Shown piece by piece: positions 44,953 through 55,782 of a stretch of 64,000 bases of DNA. Every line of letters starts with the position of its first letter. The first letter of the stretch is position 1. The DNA comes from Acephala macrosclerotiorum (Eukaryota; Ascomycota; Leotiomycetes; Helotiales; Mollisiaceae), in the NCBI GenBank assembly GCA_014904845.1, contig MU119322.1:1-64000 (forward strand), in the 5' to 3' direction. Below the pieces are notes generated by a model that saw nothing but the letters and a program-made list of their open reading frames with translations, was not told where the DNA came from and ran no database searches. The translations under genes and the position numbers were made by a program.

Positions 44953-45813
44953 TCAAAGCTCTTCAATAGTGACCTTCTTTGAAGGTTCCACTAGCGAATC
45001 AGTGGCATGACTGAACGTGAACTGGTGATTAGGCCAGCCATCTTCGCGTTGGGTCATGATCTGATTGCCGAGTAAGTCGAGAGTCTCTCTAAGGTTGAAC
45101 ACTTACTGGTTTATTGGTAGATGGGTCTGCCCGCCATCCCGTTTTTCCCTCTATTTCAATCCTGATACAATCAATACAAAATTGTTTTAGTGATGACTAG
45201 GGACGTACGTATAAGTGTTAGGCCTGAAGGAATGATAGACCACTATTCAGGAGGAGAACCGCTGGAGGTCGAAGGAGTGGTGAACAGTCCGCCATTCATG
45301 AATGCGACAAGATCGCCTCCAGTACCGAGGGAGGTATTTGTCGAAATTGTTGTCCAAAGGAATGACGTACCATAACATAATAAGTCTGAATTCATATGCC
45401 TCATGGATGGAAAGGGTACCAGAATCTGAGCACTACTATCGCCTGAATCCATAGTTTCAGTTGGTTCTGGGAGGAAGGGAGGTACGATAGTCCGGCGGCC
45501 GATCAAGAGTCCGTTAGAAGGATTGGTGATGGCCTGGCCCTTACCGAAGGTGTATGCTACTCCCATAGCAGTCTGCTCGTGGAGAAGGAGCTTCGCATCT
45601 TTGTTGACGAAGTGAGATAGAGCAGAGGGGGTTGTCGAGACGAAGATTCCGCAGACAGACAGAACCACGACAGCACTGGAGAAGAGGCTCAAGAGAACAC
45701 TGGAAGTGAAAGGCCTGTAGGGTAGATGGAATGTGATGAAGTTGGAGACAAATTCTTGCCAGATGCTGCCCTCATATTTACCCAAAGTCGCGCTGGAAGT
45801 TGAAGCTGTTCAT
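44953..45813 (-). CDS. Orphan single-pass membrane protein, 190 aa, five exons
   Basis: Exons 45,813-45,782, 45,714-45,371, 45,242-45,209, 45,161-45,107 and 45,060-44,953 join in phase to 191 codons. All introns are GT-AG, and the tiny exons of 32 and 34 nt are forced by phase. A short N-terminus (MNSFNFQRDFG) is followed by one hydrophobic span (VLLSLFSSAVVVLSVCGIFV, about residues 16-35). The rest is a soluble domain with a VVYHSFRPNTYTIEIEGK stretch formed across introns and an acidic/basic tail ending in KKVTIEEL. Likely a type II or signal-anchor protein. No family recognised; it lacks the His-rich motifs of UstYa-like proteins. Confidence 0.65.
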
Positions 45814-47026
45814 AATGCTTCCTACAGGAGTGTGTTCAGAGTGGGTGCTTCTTTGCGCAACTTGCTCAGCTAGAAGTTGTGCTTGAGCAGATTTTGAAAT
45901 GGATGATCATGGATTTCACCAATTGAAAGTCATCCATGCTTCACCTGCAACATGCTCTATGACTTTTTCATGCATGCATATTACTCTTTACATGTAATGC
46001 ATCAAAGCGTCTATGGTCTACGGGCAGGGGCATCTCTTCCTCCACCAAACGAAGAGGTGGTATATGGGAACTGCAACAATGGGCAGAGTCTCTAGACTGA
46101 TGGGAACACAACAGCCTACACTCTAGATCTTGGCCATAACAAGTGCCGCTTCGTCCCGTGCCGAGGGCTTTGGCATATGACTAGAAGTCGCCAAAGGTTG
46201 TTGTGTAACTATCGGTGTCTCCCAAAATGAGATATGACTGAGGCAGAGGTAACACAATCGTCAGTGGCGCGCATGTCCGCACAATACAATTGGGTGGGAG
46301 ATAGGTTCAAAACCCACTTGAATCTCTCGTAACTATGCACTGGAACTAGGGTGAAACAGGAAAAGCAAGCAGTGACTCCACATTCAACGACTTGCAGATA
46401 CCTAGGTGATCTATTTCTGCATGAAAGGCTATTAGAAATTTGCATGAACCATTCCTGCAAACAGAGGCGAGAAGCACCAGCCTGAAACAATGAATTATTG
46501 TTCGCCCATCCAATTGCAAATGGTTACTGGTCAGTGGCATTGTCGCTGCCTGAGACTTGAGAAAGACACGCCACTTGGAGGCTCTTCGGCGTTGAACACA
46601 TTGAGGGGATAATGTAAACAAAAGGATGCTGAAGGCACGCAAGAGTTGTGTCTGGAAGCCCCACCATACAATAGATTTTCCAAAGTTATAAGCGCCTAGA
46701 AGGCGGAAAGTTTTGTTATGTCATCGTTCCCTGTGAGGCGATCTCGAGTCCACCTCTGCTGGTGGCCTAGCACGACCTCTCTCAATTGGTGTGACGTTGA
46801 ATCATAACATTTTGTTCGGCATCGTCTCGTAGTGCAGGAGGATGCTCTGCATCTATTGAGGTTTCCTGTGGCCCGAGGGATGATCGAGACCGTTGAAGTA
46901 CTAAAGGATAGCTCGAACGCTATAATAGCCCCAGGAATCCTTGATTTATATACTCCCCAAGGCACCCCGCATGGTAGAATCAGTAATCATTTCTCCACGT
47001 ACCTGAAACCAAGAATAGAACCTAAT
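45814..47026. other. Divergent intergenic region, 1.2 kb
   Basis: Upstream region of both the membrane orphan (-) and the GST gene (+). Minus-strand frames at 46,209-46,642 have no similarity and no splice logic. Confidence 0.45.
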
Positions 47027-47826
47027 ATGCCTCACGAACTGTCGTACGGAATCGAAAGCACGGCGAATAAAGCCATTGGCGGGGTGCCTGTTATCCACTA
47101 TTTTGACTTTCAGTCTCGTGGCCGAGGTCAAGCTGTTCGTCTTCTGCTTATTGTACATTCTCTGCCAGATGAGTTGTGAATTGCCTGTTGACTCTCCTAC
47201 AGGATGCCGGGGCTGCCTATAGAGATATCCGGTATAGCTTCGAAGAATGGCCAAAGTACAAGCGATCTGGCCCAGTTACCGAGATGAACCCCACAGGGAA
47301 TATCCCAGTCATTGAAATGCCTGGCGGAAAGATTCTCACTCAAAGTTATGCCATCCTTCGACACTGGGGGAGACAGCTTGGCGCATATGATGGAAAGACC
47401 GAAGAGGAGAAATACTGGGCTGATGCAATCTGTGATATTGTAATCGACTGTAAGCTCTCTTGCTCTCATAGACACGATTCAAGACCACTGACAAATGTAG
47501 GGAGAACTCTGTTCATTGCGGCATTTTTCTCAGACAACCAAAAGGAAGACTATCGCAAGCATCAACAAGGCGATCGAAAGAGGTTCTTGAACGCGATAGA
47601 AACACATCTGAAGGGTTCCAATCTCTCACGTCGAGGACCTTATGTCATCGGTAATGAGATGACATACGCCGACTTCGTCCTGTTCCAGTTACTTCATGAT
47701 GAAAATCTGATTCAGGATGGACGAACGGGACTGCAAGAGTATCCGAGATTGGTGCAATTGGTTGATGCTGTGCAGAGCAGACCAAACATCAAGAAATTCT
47801 TCAGCAGCAACGCCTACTTAGGCTAA
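47027..47826 (+). CDS. Glutathione S-transferase family protein, three exons
   Basis: Exons 47,027-47,152, 47,203-47,449 and 47,501-47,826 join in phase to 232 aa. The N-terminal thioredoxin-like half starts VIHYFDFQSRGRGQAVRLLL, with the candidate catalytic Tyr in HYF, as in sigma/alpha-type GSTs. It continues through PTGNIPVIEMPGGKILTQSYAILRHWGRQ, the glutathione-binding Pro and Gln-Ser motif. The helical C-terminal half includes DWRTLFIAAFF (restored by intron 2) and GNEMTYADFVLFQLL (the N-capping Ser/Thr-x-x-Asp motif). It probably conjugates or reduces small electrophiles with glutathione in the cytosol; the substrate is unknown. Confidence 0.9.
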
Positions 47827-48334
47827 CTGACTACACCTCCTTATGCGTATATAATATAAATTGGAGTGAAATATACATACTTTTTGAAGCAGCCCACAGA
47901 CTTTGCTTAATGCCTAAAAAGTGAAGTCCAAGGAAGAATTGGCCATGGTCGGCAAGGAAGACTGGTCCCGCTTGCATAATGGATGAATATTGGCTCATGG
48001 TAACACGATGATCAAGGGTTCTTTGCAATTACAAGAAGCTCCAAGCTCCATTTTTGAGATTGATAAAGTTACTAGCACGAGTAATTTCAGAGAAAACATA
48101 CGAAAGAGAAAATGTTGTCCTCGTTCTGAGACGTCCGTTAAGTCCGACAGCCCCCTGTCGTAGCTTCAGAAGCTAGCGCGCTAAAACATCGAGAGCTCCG
48201 AGTAGAATCTCTCCAACTGCGTCTCTGCAACAATTTGACGCTGTACAAACAACGAACCTTCACCATATTTCAGCAGACTCGTTTTCTCGAGCTCTTCTGT
48301 ATGGAAGCTCCGTGCCTGTCATACTTTTCTCTCA
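47827..48334. other. Intergenic, promoter side of AIM11
   Basis: The interval is 508 bp between two plus-strand genes; no further feature was seen. Confidence 0.45.
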
Positions 48335-48877
48335 ATGGCCTTCTTGCAACATCCCACCATGGCCGATCCTGAATCCACACGAGCTCCGCAAACACCCCCA
48401 GCATCCGAGTCACAATCATCCTTCTTCTCGCGGCGGGCACGACGGCAGCTAGGCCTTTTTGCTGCAGGCGCTGGTTTCTTTGCAATTGCCACAGCCATCA
48501 CACGAAGATCAATAGTCCGCCGATACAAAGCATCGATACCGAAATTCTACCAGCCAAGCAATCGGCTGAACTACGAAGTCAATGGTGCAATGGAGGCATT
48601 TGAGGCCCTGAATATCGCCACGATAAATGTCTTCAGCGCAGGCATGATGATGACCGGAGGACTGATTTGGGCGTTTGATATCGCATCGTTGGACGATATG
48701 AGGAAGAAGGTCCGGACGAATCTGGGCGTGGATCCTATTCGGACGGACGAGGATGCCGAACAAGAGATTGAGGAATGGTTCGCTACAGTGCTTGCCAGAA
48801 AGGAATTCAAGGCACTTCGCGCGGAGAAGGGGATAAAGGATAATGAGGACGAGAAAGACGAGGGGGAAAAATCATGA
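48335..48877 (+). CDS. AIM11: AIM11 family mitochondrial membrane protein
   Basis: Intronless, 180 aa from the first ATG; the second ATG (48,359, MADPEST) is an equally good start. It matches the fungal Altered Inheritance of Mitochondria 11 family: an ARRQLGLFAAGAGFFAIATAITRRS segment (first hydrophobic span), then RRYKASIPKFYQPSN, and NGAMEAFEALNIATINVFSAGMMMTGGLIWAFDI (second span) followed by SLDDMRKKVR. The C-terminus is strongly acidic/basic. The family is named from a yeast genetic screen for mitochondrial DNA inheritance; its molecular role is not established. Confidence 0.85.
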   Translation: MAFLQHPTMADPESTRAPQTPPASESQSSFFSRRARRQLGLFAAGAGFFAIATAITRRSIVRRYKASIPKFYQPSNRLNYEVNGAMEAFEALNIATINVFSAGMMMTGGLIWAFDIASLDDMRKKVRTNLGVDPIRTDEDAEQEIEEWFATVLARKEFKALRAEKGIKDNEDEKDEGEKS

Positions 48878-49439
48878 TCCTTGAGAGTGGGAAAATATCC
48901 GTCGAGGAGTCCATTTTCTCCAACGGCTGGCCGGCCAGTTTTTCAGGGTTCCCCCAGAACATACAGGTACCAGTGCCAACCAATGGCATAGTATGGGAGG
49001 AGGAAGTAGGCACCGTGGCGAGGATCCATCATACAGAATTAAAACTCCGCTCCCGTCAATTTACGTTCAGGTACATCCCTTCAACTCTTAGAAGATTTCC
49101 GGGTGGTGGGCATCGTTCTGGGCTATTGCCCAAAGCAATTCACTGTGCGTGAGTGGCTGAAATCATTCTGGGCGGCATGGAGAGAATCACGCATTGCTGG
49201 CAACCACACTTTCGCGGGTGCAATTGCTTTTGGGAAGTCCCCCGCAGATCGTCGTGCTGAGCTAGGACACGCTCTAGACCACATCATACCAACAATCTGC
49301 TAATACAAATGCCGCCCGTTCTGTCGTATTTTCCAGTTGCATCAGCTTCCGGTTCCCACTAATTCTAAGAGGTGCCTTCATTTCGTATGTTTGATGCACC
49401 TAATCATTTCGTTGAACGAGGAGCTTGACGCCGTACAAC
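48878..49439. other. Intergenic, no supported gene
   Basis: An open frame at 48,874-49,152 overlaps the end of AIM11 and has no similarity. The remainder would carry the 5' leader of the 595-aa gene. Confidence 0.45.
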
Positions 49440-51227
49440 ATGTTGGACTGTAGGGTCCCAGTTCGAAAATATGTGCTCATTGCAAAGCCAAAGAGATGGG
49501 GTCAGAAGGGTGGACAACAACTTGTCCAGTCACCGATGCTTGAGATATCAAGCACTATTTCCCAAGTCCCCGTCAGACATTTTGATGGCGAAGTACAGAA
49601 CTTCGTTTGTTTTATTCCAAGGACAGACATCGAAAAGGATTCGAGCGACGCCTACGAGAAGTCGCAAGTTAGTAGAGACACGTCCTTCGTCAATGCTCAC
49701 GGTGTCGCGTTATTCGACAGTTCTCCTTCCGACAATTTCTCGTACAAGCACGACGATAAGTTCTGGATCTCAATAGGCGCGGATGCGAACGGCTACGAAG
49801 AATGCGTCCCTGTTATCAACTTGCGGACTTGCGAAAGCGGCATTATTCGAATTGATCAAGTATGCTGGTATCCTAAAATTCGCGGACCTGGCCAGGAGTT
49901 GTGGACGCCTGGAGGAAACGCCTGGGAGTTGAAGCTACAAGGATCGAAGAAATTTATTTACTGGTCTTTCTTGATTTGCCAGCATATGGATGGGACGCCT
50001 TCGACTATCAAAACTGTTGAGATTCCGACGAAAGATATTCTGCTCGTGGATAAATCCTTGCTCTCTGTTCAGGAATCGCGGGCTCTGTTCGAACTTCAGC
50101 AACGATGTATACTGGAAGGCCCTGAAAGCATACGTGTAAGTCTACTTCTACTAGGCTCCGATGCCACCCTTCTGCCGGTACCGCCAGCATTACCAGATGT
50201 CGAGCATCTTCGAAAAGCAAGGAATGAGAGGAAGAAGGCGGCTAAGAGTGAAACAACAGCTTTGACGTTGAAGAACTTGGACTTATGGCAAAGGATCATC
50301 ACGATTGCTGTAGAGGGTCAGCGCAGGTCGAAAGGCCCGTATATTCTAAAGAACAGCACAGCTCATCTACGGCAGTCATCGCACAGTAACGAGGATGCAG
50401 ACGATGATTCGAATTTGTGCGGAACGTCGCAATTCAACACAAGAAATAGCCCACCCTCTATCAATGACAAGGTCGATGAAGACAACTTGTCCGGTCCATT
50501 ATCACTCTACATTATTGCCAAAGACGAGAGGAACGAGCCATTCATTTCTCTCACCGACTCGGCCACGGTGAATGATCCCACCGCTGCCATTCGAAAGAGG
50601 TACATCGAGAACAAGCCAAAATACAATCCTTTATTCGATGGGCTCTGTGACCAAAATGACCCACATTGTCACTACACAACCATATCCACCCAGCGGCATT
50701 ACCACCCTCCTCCGGATAAATGTCGCTCTGCCATATCAGCTTTTGGTAACCATCACACGAACGTCTATTGTCGCCCTCCCGTCCACGAACATTGCATCTC
50801 AAGAACTGGTCCCTATCCCGATAGGGTTGGTAACTGTCTCCTCTCCAGCTCCGTAGTCCGACATCCAAACCACACCTGTTGCAAATGGGATCCTGCCGAC
50901 CTCGATACTATACCTTTCACCAGAGAAGACGGGTTGCGACAAATCAAAGAAAGGGTCGAGGGAAGGATCAAAGAAGCGGAAGCAAGGAGGAAAAGGATCA
51001 AGATCCACGATACCAGATCCTTGTGCAAATTCAAAATGGCATTGGTAGAGGAACTCGGGGACGAGGAATTGGCTGCTTTGGGTCCTGCGGGGCCGAGGTT
51101 TGAGGCTACGCTGAAGGGCTTCAAGGCTGAGCTTGATGCTGGGGACTGGGATGCTGAGGTTGGGGGACTGCATAATATTGACTTTGATTTCGATGATGAA
51201 GACGTGGATCAGATTTGGGATAATTAG
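49440..51227 (+). CDS. Uncharacterised 595-aa protein with His/Cys-rich segment
   Basis: Intronless frame from the ATG at 49,440 (MLDCRVPVRKYVLIAKP). The first about 260 residues look like beta-rich globular sequence (FVCFIPRTD; CVPVINLRTCESGIIRIDQVCW). Residues about 410-500 are unusually rich in His and Cys: LCDQNDPHCHYTT, RHYHPPPDKC, HHTNVYCRPPVHEHC and HPNHTCCKWDP, possibly a metal-binding region. The C-terminal third begins with a charged helix (REDGLRQIKERVEGRIKEAEARRKRIK) and ends in a very acidic tail (DFDFDDEDVDQIWDN). No family was recognised. The long, clean frame and codon use support it as real. Confidence 0.75.
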   Translation: MLDCRVPVRKYVLIAKPKRWGQKGGQQLVQSPMLEISSTISQVPVRHFDGEVQNFVCFIPRTDIEKDSSDAYEKSQVSRDTSFVNAHGVALFDSSPSDNFSYKHDDKFWISIGADANGYEECVPVINLRTCESGIIRIDQVCWYPKIRGPGQELWTPGGNAWELKLQGSKKFIYWSFLICQHMDGTPSTIKTVEIPTKDILLVDKSLLSVQESRALFELQQRCILEGPESIRVSLLLLGSDATLLPVPPALPDVEHLRKARNERKKAAKSETTALTLKNLDLWQRIITIAVEGQRRSKGPYILKNSTAHLRQSSHSNEDADDDSNLCGTSQFNTRNSPPSINDKVDEDNLSGPLSLYIIAKDERNEPFISLTDSATVNDPTAAIRKRYIENKPKYNPLFDGLCDQNDPHCHYTTISTQRHYHPPPDKCRSAISAFGNHHTNVYCRPPVHEHCISRTGPYPDRVGNCLLSSSVVRHPNHTCCKWDPADLDTIPFTREDGLRQIKERVEGRIKEAEARRKRIKIHDTRSLCKFKMALVEELGDEELAALGPAGPRFEATLKGFKAELDAGDWDAEVGGLHNIDFDFDDEDVDQIWDN

Positions 51228-52431
51228 CGGAGAGCTAGAGATTGAGAGATCGACCAGCGTTCCTTACTTCCCTTGACTTAGGCTACACCAGGACTTGCAA
51301 GCCAAGTAGCCCTACATGGAGTCGCCGAGGAAGGCCTCTTGGTGCGCGGTTGCACGGATGAATGGGCATTCGAGAAGTTACTGCGGGTATGCAGAGCGTT
51401 GTACTTCGATTTTGAGTTTTGGACATGCCGCATACAGGCGTCAGTGAGCATGGATAAGAGCAGACTAGGTATCGAGTCATTTGGTGGATTTCATTGCGTT
51501 GTATCTCTTGCTGCGTGTCGTTCGGATTGATCAAGTATATAATAACTGGCGGTGCATGTTCTGTCTGCGGTCTTCCGCTCCATCATGTCAAGTATCGTAC
51601 TGTATGGATAGATAGCTGTTGAACCTAAGTCTGTTCCACTGCGGGGTTCTCTTCCGTCTGGCGAAATTGAACTTCTACTGCTCCACGTTGTAAGTCGGAC
51701 CTTCGGGACAACGTCAATTTTGAAGCGAAGCTGGGCATCTCGGAAGGCTCAAGATGCCCAAGAAGAACTCGGACAATCGCGCCGCGACAAGTTCCGACAT
51801 CGCATCAGACATTTCACTGATTTGTTTTATAGATATCAAGTCCTTTCAACCTTTCAAGCCACGTCAAGTGGCGAAACAGCTTCCCAAGGTCCTACTCTCA
51901 CTTCAACGCTTTTGCCACTCTCGGAGTATTATGTCTAAGACCAACAATCTCCTTCAAGTTGTCCGTCCTAACTTGTGTCAAAAACTCATTTTCAAAATTC
52001 CATCTCAAAACGGACCGTTTTCTTTATATTGTCCGTTCCATACCGTACGAGAAGCGCTTTTTCATTCTTTTATATTATGTACCGATAATCTGTCTTCATA
52101 ACGTTGAAATTTTTGTATGCTCATTTACGCGTCTTTAGATCACAATTTTTATGCGTGGGGTTTGAGTTGCTGCATACTAGCTGGATTTGACAGAGAGGAA
52201 GGGGGAAGCGGAGCTTGGTTTTTTTTGTACTTCGGATTCATGATTTCATTCATAATCTACGTCTATCCTTCATTCACGATCCAATGCAGATAATCCGACC
52301 CAACCAGACAAATACAATCCTGTATCGTGTGATCTTCCACTCCTCAGATTCAGATTCATTTCCCCTTAAGAGATTCAAGCGAATGTAAAATCGCTGGGCC
52401 TGAAATTGACCATCCATCACGGCACCCTCGC
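51228..52431. other. Convergent intergenic region, 1.2 kb
   Basis: 3' ends of the 595-aa gene (+) and pantothenate kinase (-). Short frames at 51,720-52,101 are not supported. Confidence 0.45.
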
Positions 52432-53986
52432 TCAGGAAGGATAATCCATCATCTTAACATTCTCCCTCGCCTCCGTCCCCAACGGCGCAGCAACCTCATC
52501 CTCAAAACTTCCCCTCCTCCCCCAATTCCTCGGCTGCCTCTTCAAAAACGCTCCCACTGCCCCCAAATAACCTTCATGTCTTAAGAAATAAGCTTTTTTC
52601 TCGCCATTACTCCAAAACTTGATAGCGTAGGACAAAGTATTCATAGTTTGGCGATGGCCACGAATGAAAGAGCCACCGAAATAGATAGTGGATAAAGAGT
52701 GTTTTTCCGATTGCAGGTAGGCGATTTGACCGATGTTATTGGAAATAGCATAAAGCAGGGAACGAGAGATATCAGAAGCCGAAAAGGGCGGTTCCTGTTC
52801 TTGGGTATGATGCGTCGAATCCCCATTCGTCAATCCCCCGGAATCCTCAGCTTCTTGTTCCGCCTCCCTCTTCATCTTAAACACCTTCCCAAACGAACTC
52901 GCAATCGTATTTGATTTCAATCCAATCTTCCCATATCCTTTTCCTGTGCCGTAGATATCACCTACTAGCATGTCTACTTTTGCGTTGTCGCCTGCTTCGG
53001 CCATTCCGAGCATTTCGTCAAAGGTTCGAGAGCCGGTGAGGAGGGAGAGGAGGCCCCAGAGTGTTCCACCGCCGAGAGAGGTTCCGCCTACTCGTTGGTA
53101 GGCGCGGGGTCCTGAGACTTTTATCATGGAGACGCCGGAGCCGATGTTCACGAGGAGGTAGGGGTAGATGTCTGAGTGGGGGAGCTCGAAGTGCATGGGG
53201 TCTGTTTCGCTGTAGGTGAATACTTCACGGGGGATCTCGGTGATGAAGAAATCTAAGCCTGGAAACATCCAATGTCAGTATTGGTTTGGGAGATTGTGTA
53301 GAAGAGGGGGATGAACCTATTATCAGACATTCCATTTCGTCTTCTCGTAGGACATCTACGCCGAGTGCGTCCCGGATTTTGTCGTAGTATTTGTATGCCC
53401 CTCCTCCTGTGGCCATTATACACAATGCTCCTGGTCTTGAGCCATTGAGCTTCTGCTGTTTGCCTTTCAGCTGCTTCATAAATTCCACGCAATCATCTAT
53501 CCTGTCCGTCTCGAAGGTCATGAAATTGAGTCGTCCGCCTGGTTCCCTCGAATGTGGTTCCCTAGAAAAGAAAACCAGCTTTGCTAGACTTCCTCCAATC
53601 TGCCAGTTGCAATCAGCACGCAATTCGGATTGCAGATGGTGATAATATTATAGTGGATTCAGTGAAGGGGAATCAAAGCTTACATCGACAGCAATATGGC
53701 TCACCACGGCCGTATGGTTCGGTAATCTAATGTCCTTCGTCTCATGGCTCCCTCCATTCACACTCCCCGTCGGACTCCCATTCTCTTGATCAACGATAAA
53801 CGCGCCTTTCACATTGATCTTGACAGACCCGGGATGTGTGATCGTGCTATCTATCTCCGCAGTATTCGTACGCATGCGCAGAGGGAGAGGGGTTGAGTTC
53901 GAGGCTGGTGGCGGGGTATTTGTAGCATCGTGTTTTGAGACTTCGTCCCCCGCGTGAAGTTTGTCAGTCTGCACATCCGCAGACAT
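52432..53986 (-). CDS. Pantothenate kinase (eukaryotic type II PanK), three exons
   Basis: Exons 53,986-53,684, 53,599-53,317 and 53,258-52,432 join in phase to 470 aa. It phosphorylates pantothenate, the first and usually rate-setting step of coenzyme A synthesis. The ATP-binding opening IAVDIGGSLAKLVFF is reconstituted across intron 1 (catalytic-domain Asp and Gly pair). Further motifs are IMATGGGAYKYYD, YPYLLVNIGSGVSM, and RVGGTSLGGGTLWGLL. Toward the C-terminus are SNNIGQIAYLQSE, IYFGGSFIRGH and LRHEGYLGAVGAFL. The N-terminal 95 residues are a low-complexity extension. The donor of intron 2 is GTTCAT, weak but the only one that keeps frame. Confidence 0.93.
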
Positions 53987-55240
53987 GACGGCGGATTACT
54001 TGCTGGCGATTGTGCCAGAGGAATGGAGGTTCAGGAAGGCATTAATGAATTAGAAAGTGAAGTGAGATTTTGGTGATCAATTCGAGTCATCTGTACCTGT
54101 GCTTTACCGAAGTCATTGCGCCCTCCTCATCGATTAGAAATATGGGGAAGAGAAATGGTGGAGTTCGGAAAAGGGGTCCTTTGGCCCGAGGCATTACGAT
54201 TGACTGCCGAATGATGGACGAGAGATGTACTAGAAGAGGTAGGTAGAGAGGAGAGCTTGTGGAATGATTGTGGAATGTTGATGTTGTACTGATGGCTTTT
54301 GATTGATCGCGAGCGCGAGCCAGGTGGTGTTGATGAAATCCCATGAGCACACCCATGCGCCGCTCGAGGGTGTTTGTGTTACGAACCTTTCAAAACATCG
54401 AGACCTCTTGGAATGGCTTACAAGAGCTGGTTACAAGTCATGAAAAAGAGACAGAGGAATTATGATGGCTGAAGAGTTTGAGCTTTGGTCGACTATCAAA
54501 CAACTCTCTCTCAACGTCCACGGTGAAAGATCATTGTCGCACAATCCCCATACCAACACTCTGTTCATCCCGTCAGCCATCCCGTCTCTCCCAAACCTCA
54601 CTGCAACAGATCTTCAACATACAACACTCTCCCCAGTGGGCAGCCTTCTCTTGAATGTCACCACGAAACATCGTCATCCAAATCCATCCCCTACACCCCG
54701 CGCTTCGTCTAAACGACCCTTCATCATTGGATTCCCCACCGCTCATCTTATCTTCTGTGGTTCTGTGGCCTTCTCACACCAAAACCAGTTTGCGATCAAT
54801 GCTTTCTCCCATCGTCAAAAATAGGCTGGAAAGTTCCGACTTGGTACGTTTCGTAGAGTCGGATGAGCGATTAAGCTTTATTTCCGCGTGCCGACGGGGG
54901 TTGGTTACAATGCACGTTTCGGATAGGAGGGATGCTGGTGTAGATCTATAGGAATGCCGGGTAAAGGGAAATGTGGTCGAGAGATTTAAGGATGCTTGGG
55001 AGGTCATGGGAGGCTCTTCTTAAGAGATGGAGAGCCGCTGCCGTGTGATGGGGTTCTGTACGACTTCTGGAAAGTCTGTGGCTGCGCTGGTCATTCATTT
55101 ATTTCCAACTTCTTGACGCTCCTTTTATGTCCCTATTGTTATTTTGAAGTGCCCTGTCTGAGAGTTCATCTGAAGTACAGTCGTTGAACCTTAATATTGT
55201 GGCGCCTCTCGTTCAAAACACCTAGACTCAAGACATCACG
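53987..55240. promoter_or_regulatory. Divergent intergenic region between PanK and the small dibasic-site protein
   Basis: The interval is 1.25 kb. A plus-strand frame at 54,462-54,824 is open for 120 codons but is low-complexity and without similarity; I do not call it. It should contain both promoters. Confidence 0.4.
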
Positions 55241-55782
55241 ATGTTTCTTAAAGACCATGAACAAAAGCCCACCTGGTCATCGCGGCGAGCTCAACGATGT
55301 CTTAGCCTCTCCATCATCTTCATGTAGGTGCAACCTATAGTCAAATAACAACGTCTCATCTCATCTCAACTCAACTCATCATGTTTGCCAAACTCACCTA
55401 GCCTCACTTCATCTCTTCTCTCTACACACATCTAATTGTCAATAGCATAATCCTCATTCTCGGCCTCTCCTCCCATCCTTCTTTAAGTTTCCCTAGAAAA
55501 GGAACAGAACTAAAACTCTCCACCATCCGACCCTACACATACGGTTCAACCCCCGAAGCCGGTCGTCCCTCCCTCCCATTCGAAGACAACCCCACCCGCA
55601 AAAGCACCGAAAATCCCTTCTTCGACGTCCCGTACTATGACGAAGACTATGAGTCTTCTGAAGAAGACGACTCGGAGGTGCCTCAGGTGCCGGTCCCTGG
55701 CGAAAGGCAGGAGGTCAAGAAGCGTTCCTCTGAGGATTTAGAGGTGGAGAAGAGGGAAGGAAGATTGATTGGGTTACATTGA
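55241..55782 (+). CDS. Small single-pass protein with acidic segment and dibasic sites, 139 aa, two exons
   Basis: Exons 55,241-55,323 and 55,446-55,782 (phase 2 junction) give 139 aa. The intron lies inside the hydrophobic span (LSLSIIFIIILILGLSS, about residues 21-37), so neither exon alone shows it. A basic N-terminus precedes it, consistent with a signal anchor or uncleaved signal. The remainder is Pro/Ser-rich (PYTYGSTPEAGRPSLPFEDN), then a run of acidic residues (YYDEDYESSEEDDSE), then two Lys-Arg sites (VKKR-SSEDL and VEKR-EGRLIGLH) that could be processed by a Kex2-type protease. No family recognised; secreted peptide precursor is a speculation. Confidence 0.6.

Noticed and set aside
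44953..45813. UstYa-type (DUF3328) protein, which would hint at a RiPP cluster
   Set aside because: A single N-terminal span is present, but the diagnostic His-containing motifs are not, and no precursor with repeated cores is nearby.
54462..54951. 120-aa and 98-aa plus-strand frames
   Set aside because: Overlapping frames of low-complexity Pro/Ser/His sequence without similarity; probably upstream non-coding DNA.
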